A DNA stretch of 64,000 bases, from NCBI GenBank assembly GCA_040954595.2, contig CM082581.2:3844001-3908000 (forward strand). Direction: 5' to 3'. Source of the stretch: Balanoglossus misakiensis (lineage: Eukaryota > Hemichordata). Positions 35,655 through 49,090 of this stretch are shown piece by piece; the stretch's first letter is position 1, and each line of letters starts with the position of its first letter. Made by a program: the position numbers and the translations under genes. The notes beneath the pieces are model-generated. The model ran no database searches. It was not told the origin of the DNA and saw only the letters and a list, made by a program, of their open reading frames with translations.

Positions 35655-38600
35655 CTACTGTGTCTTCTCTACATGTGTTGGTTGAGGTGATGGTGTCTTC
35701 TTCATAAGCATCAAGGGAATTACCAGCAACACAGCACCCAGGGTATAGCACAGCTCAGATCCAATACTCCAATAAACTACATACAACACAAAGAAGATGT
35801 TTGGTTAAATTGATTGATGTGATCTCTTGGGCCAAGAGAGTGGAAGTCAAGTAGTTTCTGTGTGATACAAAGCTTCTAAAAACAAACATGTTGATTTCAA
35901 ACTCTGCAGAAAAATTTACTCTCACTCCCAATTGTTCTAAAACATATAAAATAGTTATCATTGTTACACCCACCAAGCATCCAGCATAATTTACACATGT
36001 TATTATCAATGTATCGGTATCTTTGACATCTGATCCAAAGCAGTGACCAAAAAATAATTAATTAATAACTTAATCAATAAGCCACACCCACCAAAATTTC
36101 AGCAAAGTGATACTTTACAGGATGATCGAAAATATTGGCTGACAGTTATTTGAGTTTAATGGTAAACAAAATTCTAATCACACACGCACACGTACATACA
36201 TGCATGCACGTACGCATGCACGCACGCAGGCACGCACATACACACACACACACACAAACAAACAATGACAGCTGGCTCACACATCCACAGTGGGCTTGGC
36301 TGACACTTTGGCCACAACCAATCAATGCACAGAAAATAACTCCTGAATATATGGGCAAAGCCTCCAACATTCTTGCAGATTATTCTAACCGGTATTTTGG
36401 AATGATATATACTGTCTGTATTGGTTGTAGATTTGACTCTATCCACACATTGTTTGAGAAGTGATAGGACAAAAAGTGAGAACCTACTTGTTGATGCAGC
36501 AATGGGTCCAATTGCTCTTGCTAATGCACCAAGTGATCGGAAAATACCAACAACTGTACCCTTCTGGTCAGCACTTCCTGTAAACATCAACATTTTTTTT
36601 TCAATTATGCTGTTATGTAAAGATTGCCAGAAATTACATCATTCAATATTGCAATATTTCAGTACTTCCAAAATATTTGCGGGAAGGAATTGGTGGAGTA
36701 CAGATATTAAGTAATGAAGACTAGTTTTTTACAAAATAACAAATTCAATAGTATTACTAACAATTGCCGTTAGTTACTTACTATGATATTATAAAAACAG
36801 AGCAATAACATCATAAGCTCTAATTATGGACAAAACATTTTCAGAACCATTTCGCCCTTGATTCTTTGCCAACAAATTTGAGAAAGACTTCTTGGTTGTC
36901 TCATAAATCTATTCTCCAAGATAGTTCTACAAGTTGTGAATTCAATGGTGGTTACTGTCTATTCATTCGGTTGCTACATTTCCATAATTCTCAGGCAGCA
37001 TAAGAACATGCACACAGCATTATAAAGACAAATAAAAAAGGTTAAAAATATACACAGTGAGTTGTTGTAAAGACTGCAAAGAGCAAGACCTACCATATGA
37101 TGACACCATAGTAGTCGTACATGGAACAACAGTGGCAGATGCTGTGAAGACAGGTGGCACCAGAGAAATAACATGAATATTTCAATGTCTGTTTGAAAAC
37201 ATTTTCAGTTAAATGCTCTAACAATACACTGTGACATTTTCACCAATACAACTGGGGTGGTGGTAAAAGCTTTGCCGCAAATGAAGATGGCCGCCACCAT
37301 GGAAAAATGCAAAATACAATGAAAACAGTGCATTTCCCACTTTTACACTTCAAAAACAAAACATGATCTCATCCACTAGAACACATGCAAGTAAATGTAC
37401 TCCACTGAGACATTACATATTTATTTGTCATTGCAATATTTCACTTTTTTAAAATTGCTGGATTTTTCATCTGTACTGCTATTTCTTCCATTTTCTGGCC
37501 ATTTTGTCATAAATAAGTGTTAGGCTGATACTACAGTGAAGGTAATATCATTTAAATGACAGAATTAAAAGCATATCCAAAATAATTTAAAGCTTAAAAT
37601 AATTTTTATACAGTTGCAGCTCTTGTGGCTTCAAATCCACACTGAAGTCGTTATATATGGGATAGCTAAGACCAACGAGTAATTCAAGTTTATCTCAAGT
37701 ACAAATTAAACAAATTTGATCACCAGGCAATAAAAGGGTAATAACATCTCACAGAAAAGACTACTCTTCCCAATTCATAGAAGGAATCACTCAAGACAAA
37801 CTTTGAGTTGATATTTAAATAAAAATTGTAGTTAGATAACATATAAATAAGATTCAGAGACACTCACCAAAACTGAAGAAAGCAAGACCAATATATAACA
37901 TTGTCTGATTTGTCGCAAATGCAATGATGACAAAAGATGGTATCAATAAAAGTATCCCCTGAAATAACAAACAATTCATACTGCTTTCAGTGTTGTTATC
38001 TCATAATCAAAACAAACACCACAATATCAATTCTCAACACTTTGTGTTTGTTTTGTTCACTGTATGTTCATACACAGCACAGCCATAGTAATAATTATTG
38101 TCAACATAACATAACATTTCCAGGACATATTTTTGCTTGTACAGCACAAACTATGACATGCAAAATCATTGCCCCTGCAACTGACAACTGAGAATATTTC
38201 AATAAACAGAAAAGCATAAGTCCAGTGAAAATATTTTGGCAAAAACATTCGCCAAAATGCAATATTAAAATCTCTACTTCAACAGCCCTTGGTTTGTCCG
38301 CATTTTGCTTTTCTTTTTTTGCAAACTCTTTCAAGATTCAACATTACCCCTTTCACCGCTATGGTCTAGTCCAAATCAATTGTTTGGTTGGACCTCTATA
38401 GAGGGAACTGGGGGTGAAAGAGTTAATGTCTGCGAGTATGGATTCTGAATAGAACAGACTCTGATCTTGCTACATCATACCTTTTAACATGAATGGGGGG
38501 GGGGGTGGTGAATGGGACATATCAGGTATCAAAAATCGACCAAAATTGCACCAATTGACATTTGTGCTAAAATCCACAAATTCTACTTACTCTCAAAGCA

Positions 38601-41600
38601 ACTTTCTTTTCTGATCCCTGGGGAACTCTTCTACTGTAACCACCTGAAATCACATGAATATCTCACAGAAATTAATGAAGAATCAAACAATATATCCATT
38701 GATCAATATCAAATATATCTTCAATTTTATGCTTTAAATACACAAAATCCATATTCTATCATTATGACTTTTCATCTATTTCAAGATGTTAGTTTAGTTT
38801 TGTTGGACATGTTTCTGCATTTTCATGTAGAATGGTTTGGATGATTCATTAACTGAAAACTCTGTCTTTCCGAGTTGTGGCTTGTGTTCTTGATGTTACA
38901 ACTCACCTTGCACAAGTGCCATGATGATGCCAATAAAGAGAAACATCTTTCCTTGTTCCATGCTGAATGAAAACAGAAAGCAGAAATAGACACTTTAAGA
39001 CTTGCAAAATTTACCAATCTCTTCTAGAGCTTGATGTAGCCATGTGTATTACATGTAGGAATCACAGAATAACAGTATTAAAGACTTTTACCTTGTGTAG
39101 TGAAATCTTCTATGAACGAGGAATGTGAGAGTAAATTCTAGCCCAGAGTAAAGGAACAAATATAAGAAATAAAATCTACCAATCTGTCTTAGTGTAACGA
39201 GGTCTGATGAAACAAAAATAGAAAAAAATTGACATATTAGCTGTACCAGTAAGAAAACCAGTAAACAAGAAAATATTTAGTGATATCAAGTGATAATCTC
39301 TTCATCACACACCCATTGCCCAGTTTTCTCATACATTTGCTTAAAGGGAGTCATGGCAGTTGTTGGCAAGTTTATATGTGCTACTGGTACACCAATGAAT
39401 TTCGCAACAACTCTATTTTTAAGAGAGACTGAAAGCATTTTATCCCGAAGTGCGATGCCCCTCAGTGAAAGCACAGATTGCAGCTGTCAAAAAGGAATCT
39501 GTGTTTATATTTTAAAAGCAATATCAACTTTGCAATGTTTATAAGTTGTCCCCCCAAAACAGCAGCATTGATATTCTAGATTCTGGGCCAAGGAAAGCAT
39601 CCTATTTTTTTATTACTTGAAATTGTAACAAATGGCAACTTTTACTGAAAGATCCACTTCACTTTAGACTGAGGTCTGCAAAATGGACAGGTACCTCTGG
39701 ACAGGTACCATCTGCCAGCATATGATGTGTGTATTAAATTCATTCGTTCTTGGTACATATCTGTTTTGTACTTCAGTATGTTTGCATCATAGAAAATATA
39801 GCACATCGAAAATGAAGAGATCATACCTTTGTCTGGACATCTTTTGACAGCAGAGAATTGGAAAAGTGCAAACGGACTCAATAGATTGTGTGCCTCCTTT
39901 AAGCTGCTACCAAACGATGCTGCCTGTTAATGAGAATTATTTCCCATTGAAATGTGAATGATAGAGTGTAATTCTGCAGAACACTTAACATTATACATTG
40001 TATTTCACAAAGATAACTGGTGTTTTAAAATGTACATCACAGTAGCTGAAAATTTGAGATCTTCATTTGAATAATTGTATTCTGGATTTTGATTGAAGTT
40101 ATTTTTCTACTCTTTAACCCTTTAAAGGGACAAAGTCTCTCTCTCGCGAACATAATATCAACACCCAATTGTGGCTGTATGTTGCAATTTGAACAGGTGA
40201 TATATTAGTAAATGGGTGCCGCACCCGTTTAATCAGCCTCCATACAAAGAGTACACAACTATTGTGGTATGCGTCGCCAAGAGATGACAAACTGATGCAA
40301 ATACAAGTAATATGGCTTAATGGTGAGGATGTGGAAAAAAATATGTGAAATTTGGAAGTTCATGATGTTTTTAATATAAACCATTCATACTACGATGTAC
40401 TTGGGAGGCAGTTGGGTGTGACAAATAAGCACACACATTGAAATTATGATAACACAGTAACTAAGATGATTACTTACTCTCTTATTAGCTGGCAAGGTTT
40501 CTTCTAGACACACAAAAAGGAAGACAATATCTACAAGTGCCAGGGTCAATGCAAACATTGCAGGTGCTGTATAGAACTCTCCTTGTCTGTAAGTTGCTAC
40601 TTTTGCAAAATAAGCACCAATTGATGGACCGAAGAGAAATCCTAGAGAAAATGCTATTCCTATAAGGGCCTGAAAGGAAAAGGAAGGAATGTGTTTAACT
40701 GAATGAAATTGAAAGTACATGCACAAAGAAATATTAATGAAGATTGATTGATTGGTTATTGATCGATGCATTCACCATACAATCCAAATTTAATTTTAAT
40801 TAATCAATTAATTAAATTAATAAATTCTCATCATCATTATCATCATCACCATGTTGCATAAAAGCATGATATAAACTGAGAACACACACAATGCACATAC
40901 ACACACAAGGCACAAACATACATGCATAATACTGTAAAACACTTTATTTTCGCGAGCAATAAATTTTTGCGAAATACGCGAGAGCCAAAATAGCGTGAAA
41001 ATAAAAAGTCACGTAATTTTTTTTTGAAGATAACGATGCAGTGAATGAAATAAGAGAAAGCAAAAAATTAACACTTGCGAAACAGTGGTCTCTCTCGATG
41101 TCGCGAAAATTTCAACTCGTGAAAATAAAGTGTTTTACAGTACACACGGAGCAATCAAGTAACTCACCATTCCTTTGCCCCTGTTTTTCACAGATGAAGC
41201 ATCAGTGACTATGGCTGTACTTAGACTAACATTCCCCTTGCTGATTCCACCTATGATCCTTGCAATTACAAAGACTGTGAAATTTCTAGACACTGCCCAC
41301 AGTGCATATGAAACAGCAATCCCGACCTGCAAACAATGATATATAATACATATCAATACCTATAGTGGCCACCCTGTTGTTCAGTCAATCCCTGTTGATG
41401 CAAGCACTTCAGAGGAAAAACTGTGAAATGTTTTTCGAATCTCTTTCGAATATGACAAGACAAAGTCACAATGGCAGACTATGGTCGCCGCCATCTTATC
41501 TGTTGTTAGAACAGCACACTGCCTTTAATGGCATTGACTATGTATATTTTTTTAAACCAGAGTCTCCAGTTTGGCTCATAAGAATAAGCTATCATCGCCC

Positions 41601-44498
41601 CTTAAGCCATATTTTTGAAAATTTCCAAAGTCACATGATTTGAAATTATGTCATGTAAGAAAATAAAAAATGCCATATTGCTGATAATAATTCAGCATGT
41701 CTTCTTGTAAAAATGCATTTAAAATTATCTGTTGCTGATATAAACCTGCTATCAACTCACTTACCATGCACAACAACATAAGAGGTCTTCTGCCATAAAC
41801 ATCTGAAGCTGAACCAATAACGGGGCTTGCCACGAATTGTAGAAATGAAAACAGTGATGATATTACCCCTGCAAGTTCAGCAAACAAAGTAAATGCATTC
41901 AGCTGTTACTGGTAGAAAGTGTATGTACATGTCATTGTATTGCGTTATACAAATGTTAAAACATTACAAGCCTCCAAGGAGAGCCTATTGAGACAAAATT
42001 CTTGCACATTGATATTATCATGATTTAGTGCAGACAGTAGTCAGTATATATACACATGATGACTGACAATGAGGGCAACAGTGTATTTTGATGACCAAGG
42101 GCGCTTCTAGTCACAACTAAAACAGTCTTGTTTTCCCAAGGGCATAGCCCGAGGGAAAACAGACTGTTTTGGTGTGACTGGCAGTCCCGAGGTCATCAAA
42201 AGTACACTGTTGCCGAATATGTCAGTCATCATGTGTTTTATAACACACCAAACCGATCGAACTGATGCCCTAGGCAACAGTTCAAAATGACTAAGGTCAC
42301 GTGACGTCGTATTGACGAATCACGATCGAGGGTTCGCTGCATGGTGTGTTATAATTCTACATGTACATGCTCGTGTCTCGGGGACAGGTTTTTCAGAAGA
42401 ATGCCAGTCCTTTGAAATCTTTAAATTCTTTGCTACATCAAAGTGAGAGCGGCGTCTTTTTGAAACCAAAGAAGAAAACCGAGAGGCACAACTTATTTGT
42501 GTCAGGCTGTGTGATGAGAGCTCACCGAAAATTGCAACATATTAATTTTGGTTGTTGAACCATTTTTATAGAGGTAGGAATTGGGTTGAATGTTTTTTTG
42601 TATAAAGCTGACTTCTTTGCTGTGCTGCGTGACGTGCAGATCAGCACAGAAGGTTCTGAATTTGATTCCCGTTAAAAATACAAGCTTGTGTTAAGCCCCT
42701 CTAATCTGCCTTGCTGTTTGATGAATCATACAATATGCTGTGCACATGTCTACAAGATGGTTGTTGATCACTATGGAGACATTAATCAGCAATGATGCAA
42801 GGATCACAAATGATAATATTCAATATAAAGAATGGTGACATGTACATGTATCATACATGACTCTTCTGATATGATACAATGAAAATTTCAAAATATAAGA
42901 TTTATATCTGCAATCAAACTGTCTCTTTATGTCACACTAAACTCGTTCACAACACTAGTACTGGCCTACACATGCGCATCTCAACACATTTGGTGTCAAT
43001 AGCAGTATTGCACGTTTATTTTTAAATTCAATGGAAATGTGACACACACATATTGCAATATGGACCACACAAGAGCATCAGCTTGTAAGCCTCTTTCTAT
43101 GAAATAAATATGCACATAAAATATAACAAGCTGGTGTTCTCTATGAGTGAAAGGTTTTTGTGATTTAAAGCCTCTAGAGCTGCCACCTTTTGCATTATTT
43201 TCATGATTTTATTTTCCAACTTGAATTGGTCCATCTAAATAAGCTTACTGATACTAGGTATACATGAACACCTTATCGATGCCCGATTGTGGCTGTATGT
43301 AGCGATTTGAAACTGCTATGTATTAAAACGGTGCCGCACCGATTTAATCAGCCTCCATACAAACAGTATGCAGCTACCGTAGTATGCGTCAACAAGAGAT
43401 GACAAAATGATGCAAATGCAAGTAATATGGCTTAATGGTGAGGATTTTAGAGGAAAGGGAATATATTTGAAGTATGTTACTGTGGAAAAAAAAGTGAAAT
43501 TTGGCAGCTATAGGGGCTTTAAGTGACCAAAGTCAGGATATACTATTTCCAAGCTTTCACTATCTCCGGTCTGCAGGTCTGTAACATGAAGACACACGGC
43601 AGGATATGAGAATTGCAGATACCGCGTATTGTATCACACACTGAAACTTACCACCAAAAAGAACCGAATTGTACTTTTCAATGTTGGGTACCCCGATGAA
43701 ATCCTTGAAACTGTTGACTTGAGATGCCAGCATCTGATATAGACCATCCTGAAAATAACATATCCATACATCATCAGAATTTTCTGGGTGCATGAATTGA
43801 ACCCTTGGATAATAGTTGACAATTGCGCTTGAGTCAACACTATGTTTAAGCAGGTCATGGAGGGGATATATTCATGCATTTCTAAATATCCTCAAAATTT
43901 ATTATCTGATCAGCATGAAACTTAAATTGCTAGCTCTACACATTTTTGAGACCCACACTCATTCCTAAAACAATGCAATATGTATGTTCTTTATGTTCAC
44001 TGCATAATCCAAATGGAAACTAATGCATCTATTGAGAATTTTTAGGAAAAGTTGGCTAGTCTAATTGAACAAAATCTGCTTTAAAATCACTTGGCCCAGC
44101 ATGGGCAATATATTGTATAACTTTCTAGCTTAGACCGCTTCATGTTCAGTGACACATTTACAAAACTTGTATGGCATAAAAAACATAGAAGATGAAAGGT
44201 ATACACTTTGTTCATAAGTGGCATTGAGTCTTTGACCAAAGTCTGAGATATTCAGAAAACAGATACTCACATCATTTTTCTTTCCGTAATAATCCAGCAA
44301 TGACGGCAACAATGGTAGAATGACAGTAAATCCCAACAGATCAATAAGCAGTGATGTGAAGATCACATAAATCACACGCTGTGAATCCTTCTTGTCCAAA
44401 CTGTCCACATTGGCTGTCTTTTTCGCTCCTCCATTTGTTTGAACAGATGAGACTGACTCCTCGATGAGACGGCCATTTCCACTTCCATTGCTCTCCAT
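35655..44498 (-). CDS. MFSD10: Major facilitator superfamily domain-containing protein 10 (tetracycline-transporter-like), 13 exons, complete
   Basis: Twelve-helix membrane carrier related to bacterial tetracycline exporters; family members carry organic anions. Exons, in transcription order: 44498-44271, 43748-43652, 41868-41765, 41326-41168, 40669-40478, 39923-39827, 39203-39092, 38962-38907, 38643-38591, 37958-37868, 37141-37094, 36577-36488, 35776-35655. All junctions are GT-AG with matching phases, giving 482 residues against 455 in human. The start is the first ATG before a hydrophilic tail and TM1 (LLIDLLGFTVILPLLPSLL). The MFS loop motif between TM2 and TM3 is present as SASDVYGRRP (D131, R135, R136). 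IARIIGGISKGNVSLSTAI is nearly invariant in MFSD10, as are KYNSVLFGG and QKGTVVGIFRSLGALARAIGP. The gene is in tandem with MAN2B2 (3.5 kb between its stop and the MAN2B2 start). Intron 2 and intron 4 carry inverted-repeat elements. Confidence 0.95.
38349..38425. repeat. Very short CCTTTCACC-ended inverted repeat, intron 9 of MFSD10
   Basis: Ends CCCTTTCACC and GGTGAAAGAGTTAA about 75 bp apart; a similar unit with GGTGAAAGGGTTAG lies at 44856-44941, upstream of the MFSD10 start. Confidence 0.5.
39286..39474 (-). other. Open reading segment in MFSD10 intron 6
   Basis: 63 codons open behind an acceptor-like TTTTTGACAG, reading MLSLRGIALRDKMLSV and AKFIGVPVAHINLP. It does not match any part of the MFSD10 protein between exons 6 and 7, which already join in phase. 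Possibly chance, a relic or a cassette exon. Confidence 0.15.
40126..40370. mobile_element. TTAA-type MITE, third copy, with a different left end
   Basis: The core matches the two copies above, but its left end is AGGGACAAAGTCTCTCTC after TTAA, identical to the terminus of the element at 14791-15135. The right end is decayed. It lies in MFSD10 intron 5. The shared end suggests that the two TTAA families are related or that this copy is a chimera. Confidence 0.6.
40932..41140. mobile_element. CTGTAAAAC-ended MITE in MFSD10 intron 4
   Basis: 209 bp, the best preserved of three copies: perfect inverted ends CTGTAAAACAC, TA target on both sides, inner inverted pair TTTATTTTCGCGAG near the ends. 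It ends 27 bp before exon 4's donor side (exon 4 ends at 41168). Confidence 0.78.
41478..41612 (-). mobile_element. Partial inverted copy of the same element in MFSD10 intron 3
   Basis: On the minus strand it reads AGTCAATGCCATTAAAGGC, then GCTGTTCTAACAACAGA and GACCATAGTCTG in the order seen at 20439-20718, with one end CTTATTCTTATGAGCC. The other end is lost. Confidence 0.6.
42052..42236. mobile_element. 185-bp foldback in MFSD10 intron 2
   Basis: Inverted arms begin ACACATGATGACTGACA and include CAACAGTGTA and AAACAGTCTTGTTTTCCC, around a short CCCGAGGG-type centre. It is followed by a stretch to about 42355 bracketed by TATAACACACCA and TGGTGTGTTATAA, an arrangement like that at 29449-30012. 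Confidence 0.6.
43169..43518. mobile_element. TTAA-flanked MITE in intron 2 of MFSD10
   Basis: Ends AGCCTC and GGGGCT between TTAA (43165-43168 and 43519-43522). Same core as 12240-12525 (GCCGCACCGATTTAATCAGC). It lies between MFSD10 exons 2 and 3. Confidence 0.7.
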
Positions 44499-44855
44499 GG
44501 TTTTATGTGCAGTCTTGCCTGACAGACTGAAGAGCTATCCCACAATGCAGCTGTCCAGCTGTAACATTTACAAAACCCTGATTGGATCACAAGTGATCTG
44601 CTGTCTGCTGTCCAAAATGTGTCGATTATAGACACACCATATGTGCAATATTCAGACCTGTAATTATACGATAGAGAGTTATATTGTTATTCACTCAACA
44701 GAGTCTTTCAAGATAAAATCCACTAAGTTATAAGTGTAATTTATCGCCAACATTCAATAAAGCTGATTGTGTATATTACTTAATGTTCACACTTGGCAAA
44801 CAAACACAAGCTGACACTGTTGTACAATCTGTTCACTGACATCACAGATTTGCTA

Positions 44856-44941
44856 ACCTTTCACCCCTTTTCCCTTTGGAAAGGTCCAACTTTGCCACAG
44901 AAAACAATAGATTTTAGACCAATCCATGGTGGTGAAAGGGT
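44856..44941. repeat. Very short CCTTTCACC-ended inverted repeat upstream of MFSD10
   Basis: Ends AACCTTTCACC and GGTGAAAGGGTTAG. It shares GGTCCAAC-type interior sequence in inverted sense with 38349-38425. Possibly a micro-MITE. Confidence 0.45.
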
Positions 44942-45255
44942 TAGAGAAAAATAAATATATAATTTGTCCTCAGAATAAGGAGTTCAGTGTAGTTTTTTTA
45001 GCAACATGTATGCCTATCAGTATTGAGTAATACAGAGTCAGTGTAATTTTCTGCCTATTCATAAGCACAGCTGAGATGGCTGCACCTACTGACAGTCAGT
45101 GGTGACTACCATTGTGCAAAGTTAGTAGTCAGTGAGGAACAATTGGTAGTCAGTTAGCATGTGATTAATGCAAATTTCGAGCCCAGATTACTTAGATGCC
45201 ATTGGCATTCAAACAGTGACCTAATCTACACCTATCTGGTTAAAATCAGATGTAG

Positions 45256-45361
45256 GGTATGGCGACATCATTTACTTACATGGGTAAGGTATTCTTATGC
45301 TCTAGTGTGAGGTGGGACAGCATAAGAATATCATACCATGAAGTAAAAGACGTCGCCGTAT
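45256..45361. repeat. 106-bp foldback
   Basis: Arms TATGGCGACATCATTTACTT and GGTATTCTTATGCT pair with their partners near 45310-45361. CAGATGTAGGGT recurs on the outer sides. Likely a small MITE. Confidence 0.6.
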
Positions 45362-47890
45362 ACTATATCAGATTTTGATCAGATTGCTTCTACACTTGCA
45401 ACCCTGACCGCATACAGGTGAGATGTAGGGTGGGGTTGGTATAAGGTTTTACTTCGCTCTAAAATCAGTGCAGGCATAACCTTGACAGTTCGAACATTAA
45501 CACATGTCAAACTACAGAGAACACCACACAATTTTTCGTTGAATATGGTGATCAAAAGTCTACATACAATGTATTTGGCCAATCTTCAATATAATGGGTC
45601 AAAGGTCAATAGATCGTAATGTCAAGACATGATTGCGAGGGTCAACGTTCAGACATTTCCATGGCCAGATTGAAATGTTATATAGGAGACCAAAAACTTT
45701 CTGCCACAAAGGAGGAGGATTATTCTGCAGTGTTATCTTTTCACATGGAAACTTTGTTTATGTATATATTTACATAATTTCTAAATTCAATTTTATCAAA
45801 AGTTCCACCGTGAAAAACCTGCATTAATTAGTTGAAGGGGACAAAACTGCAGTACATCATGTGTTTATTCAGTTCCAAAATTGCCAATGTGCATCCAGAA
45901 GCCGAGCGGAGTCCTGTGTACATGTGGACTGTTAATGTTGGGGGGGGGGGGGGGGGGGGTCAAAGCATACAAAATGTATATAATGCCCCTCCCCCTCCTT
46001 CCTTGGGCCGCCAAGATCCTCAGTGACAGTTATACCTTGGTTAAAACTTACACTTCATGGCAGTCTAGCCGATACACGTACTTACTTTCTATCCTTATCG
46101 TCTTTCACTTGTGACACTTCTGCTATTGCACCAGGAAACCACTTGTTTCTTCGTCGAGTCAATGAACTTCAAATGTGACAGAAGATCCCGTCCGTTCAGC
46201 TCATTATAATTCAGGCCAGACGTATTATCGTGTCACTGAATGTTCACAACAGATATATGCGAGTCAATCAAGAACTAAACACTTACGTTACACCTATCAG
46301 ACAGAAAATCGTGAGATAACAGTCCGACCGGGAACAAGGAAATAACTTGAACACACAATCGTCGGCTTGCACTCGGTTTCACTGAAAATCAAGACACTTC
46401 CGGTATACATTTTATACAGAAGAAGTTTGCAGTTAAAGTTAAACATAGAGGGCGCTATATACATCAGTGCAATGGATCTTGATGAGACGTTCAAGACCTA
46501 AAAGTTTCAAATTTGCATAGTTTATACGTGGAATTATCGCTATGGCCTTAAATCCTGAGTTATTGTGAACAAATTCTATCGGAAACTTTGTATTTTGACC
46601 AGCATTAGGCTTCTGAAGACTTAAATCTCTGTATGTTATATAAGAGTTCAGTAGGAAGATACACAAATTTCTTTTTTACTGTGGGAAAATTGAAACCCCC
46701 TGTCTGGAAATTTATATTTGACATCCTAGAGCTAATATACAGGCAGTGGCTTTTCTTTAAATGATGCTTTGAGATTTGTTAATGCTTGCTTTAGCAGACG
46801 TTTTAGTGCAAACTTCAAGTAAATGAATTGAGACTGAATTAATTTATAGAAAACATCTGATATCTGGATTGGAAATCTGCACATCAACTGACTGCATGAT
46901 TAGCTTTAAAATTGTTGGTAATTGTTTTGGAAACCTTTCTTTGCCAGTTCAATTGCCAATTAAAATTTTAGACACCAAGTATTTGTGAAAGTAATTGTTA
47001 TTGCTGTCTGCAAACAGCCAATCAGGCCAAGCTTATTGTACAACTCCTTGTATCATATTGCATCATCACTGAATGAAGGGCTATGATGAATCATCACTAA
47101 GGCTGTTCCCATGCACCATGCACTCCACCATTTGAAAATATGCGTTTTACGTCCCATTTGTTAAGTGAGGTGTTTGACATTGCAACTAAGGAGTATTGGC
47201 AGAACAGCATTGCTAATCTACCAATGTTGCTCTCCCCCAACATAAATTCTAAGGAGGGACCATCAATTTTTGTCATAACTTTCTAGGGGGGGGGGGGGGG
47301 GGTCATAGAAAAAATCACAGGGTATTAAAATGGAAAATCCTTCAGGCCCCCCTGGAAGTATTTTCTGAACAGTCCCTTAGAAATGTATTTTCCCATTTTT
47401 GAGGTTTTCATGTTGATTTGAACTTTCATGCTGACATTCAAGTTCACATCCTCCCACCTCATCACATCTACACATTAAATTTAACTGCATTCAAAACTAA
47501 CACATGCAAATACATACACAAACACAATAAAGGTTACTTTTAATAGATGAGGAACGGCTCATGTGCTTTATTGGATGAACTGAAAATTTACCCCGCACCA
47601 AAACCCAGAGATAAGGGAAACCCTCTGGGAAAGCGTAAGTAACTATAAAGATTCACCAAATTTACAAATAATTGTATTTGAATCAAGCCTCTTGAAAACT
47701 TAAGTTTTAAATGGTCATGCTAATCTGGCATACAAAATAATAAATTTAGAGAGCCTGTACCTGTAACTTTAGGTACAGAACATTGTTATTATTTGCAAAT
47801 GTATTCAATTCTGGTCTTGAATACAATTGTTAACAATAACAATTAAACTTAAACTGTTCAAAAATAATAAATACTTTACAAATGTAAACT

Positions 47891-49090
47891 GAAAGTGTGT
47901 AAAATATAGAAAACTTGAAAAGACCACAATGTAAAGTTTTTTATTGTTAAAAATGTATAAATAATGTGTTGCCTGTAAGCCATGTTGCATAGGCTCAATG
48001 CTATTCAATTTATGAGCGAATTTACTGCTATTATGCCCCCCCCCCCCCCCCCCCTCAATAGAATAATCGAATTATGCCTATAAGGCTTTTACAAACACAT
48101 TATTTATGTATTTATGAAGAAAATGCTCATCAAAAAATCTCAAAGATCCCCAAATTGGGGAAAAAGGCATTATCATTGAGATGAAAGTTGAAATTTCATG
48201 TGCACACAAACACACACTTAAACTGTTCAAAAATAATAAAAACTTTGCAATGTCAAGCGAAAGCAAATCGGAACCTTCTCATCTGATATAGTTATTGGAA
48301 AAATTTCATTAAAGTCTCCCAAACATTCAGGGAAAAAAGGCAGACACAGAATGAGTGTTCAAATGTAAAATAACCGAAAGTGTGTAAAATATAGAAAACT
48401 TGTAAATACCACAATGTAAAGTTTTTTATTGTTAAAAATGTATAAATAATGTGTTGCCTGTAAGCCATGTTGCATATGCTCCTTGCTATTCAATTTATGA
48501 GTGAATTTACTGCTATTATGCCCCCCCCCTCAATAGAATAATCAAATTATGCCTATAAGGCTTTTACAAACACATTATTTATGTATTTATGAAGAAAATG
48601 CTCATAAAAAAATCTCAAAGATCCCAAAATTGGGGAAAAAGGCATTATCACTGAAATGAAAGTTGAAATCTTCATGTGCACAAACACACACTTAAACTGT
48701 TCAAAAATACTAAAAACTTTGCAATGTCAAGCGAAAGCAAATCGGAACCTTCTCATCTGATATAGTTATTGGAAAAATTTCATTAAAGTCTCCCAAACAT
48801 TCAGGGAAAAAAGGCAGACACAGAATGAGTGTTCAAATGTAAAATAACTGAAAGTGTGTAAAATCAAAAAAACTTGAAAAAACCACAATGTAAACTTTTT
48901 TTATTGTAGAAAAATGTATAAATAATGTGTTGCCTGTAAGCCATGTTGCATAGGCTCCTTCCTATTCAATTTATGAGCGAATTTACTGCTATTATGCCCC
49001 CCCCCCTCAATAGAATAATCGAATTATGCCTATATGGCTTTTGCAAACACATTATTTATATATTTATAAAGAAAATTCTCATCAAAAAAT
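47891..49090. repeat. Tandem repeat, about 480-bp unit, 2.5 copies
   Basis: Units start near 47891, 48376 and 48850 (GAAAGTGTGTAAAAT), so the periods are 485 and 474 bp. Each includes a C run (about 20 C in the first, 7-9 in the others), CAATAGAATAATC and GTTGCCTGTAAGCCATG. The third unit is cut short. Confidence 0.85.

Larger units (their letters stand above)
44499..47890. other. Upstream flank of MFSD10, no gene seen
   Basis: Holds two small foldbacks, several poly-G runs (about 45941-45959 and 47286-47302) and otherwise unremarkable AT-rich sequence. No exon consistent with an upstream MFSD10 leader was identified. Confidence 0.5.

Noticed and set aside
36131-36464. Open frames over the AC repeat in MFSD10 intron 12
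   Set aside because: They run through the dinucleotide repeat and the antisense of exon 12.
43560-43879. Idea that MFSD10 exon 2 starts upstream in a longer open frame
   Set aside because: The acceptor at 43748/43749 joins exon 1 in phase and restores the conserved DGLYQML stretch; the longer frame is intronic.
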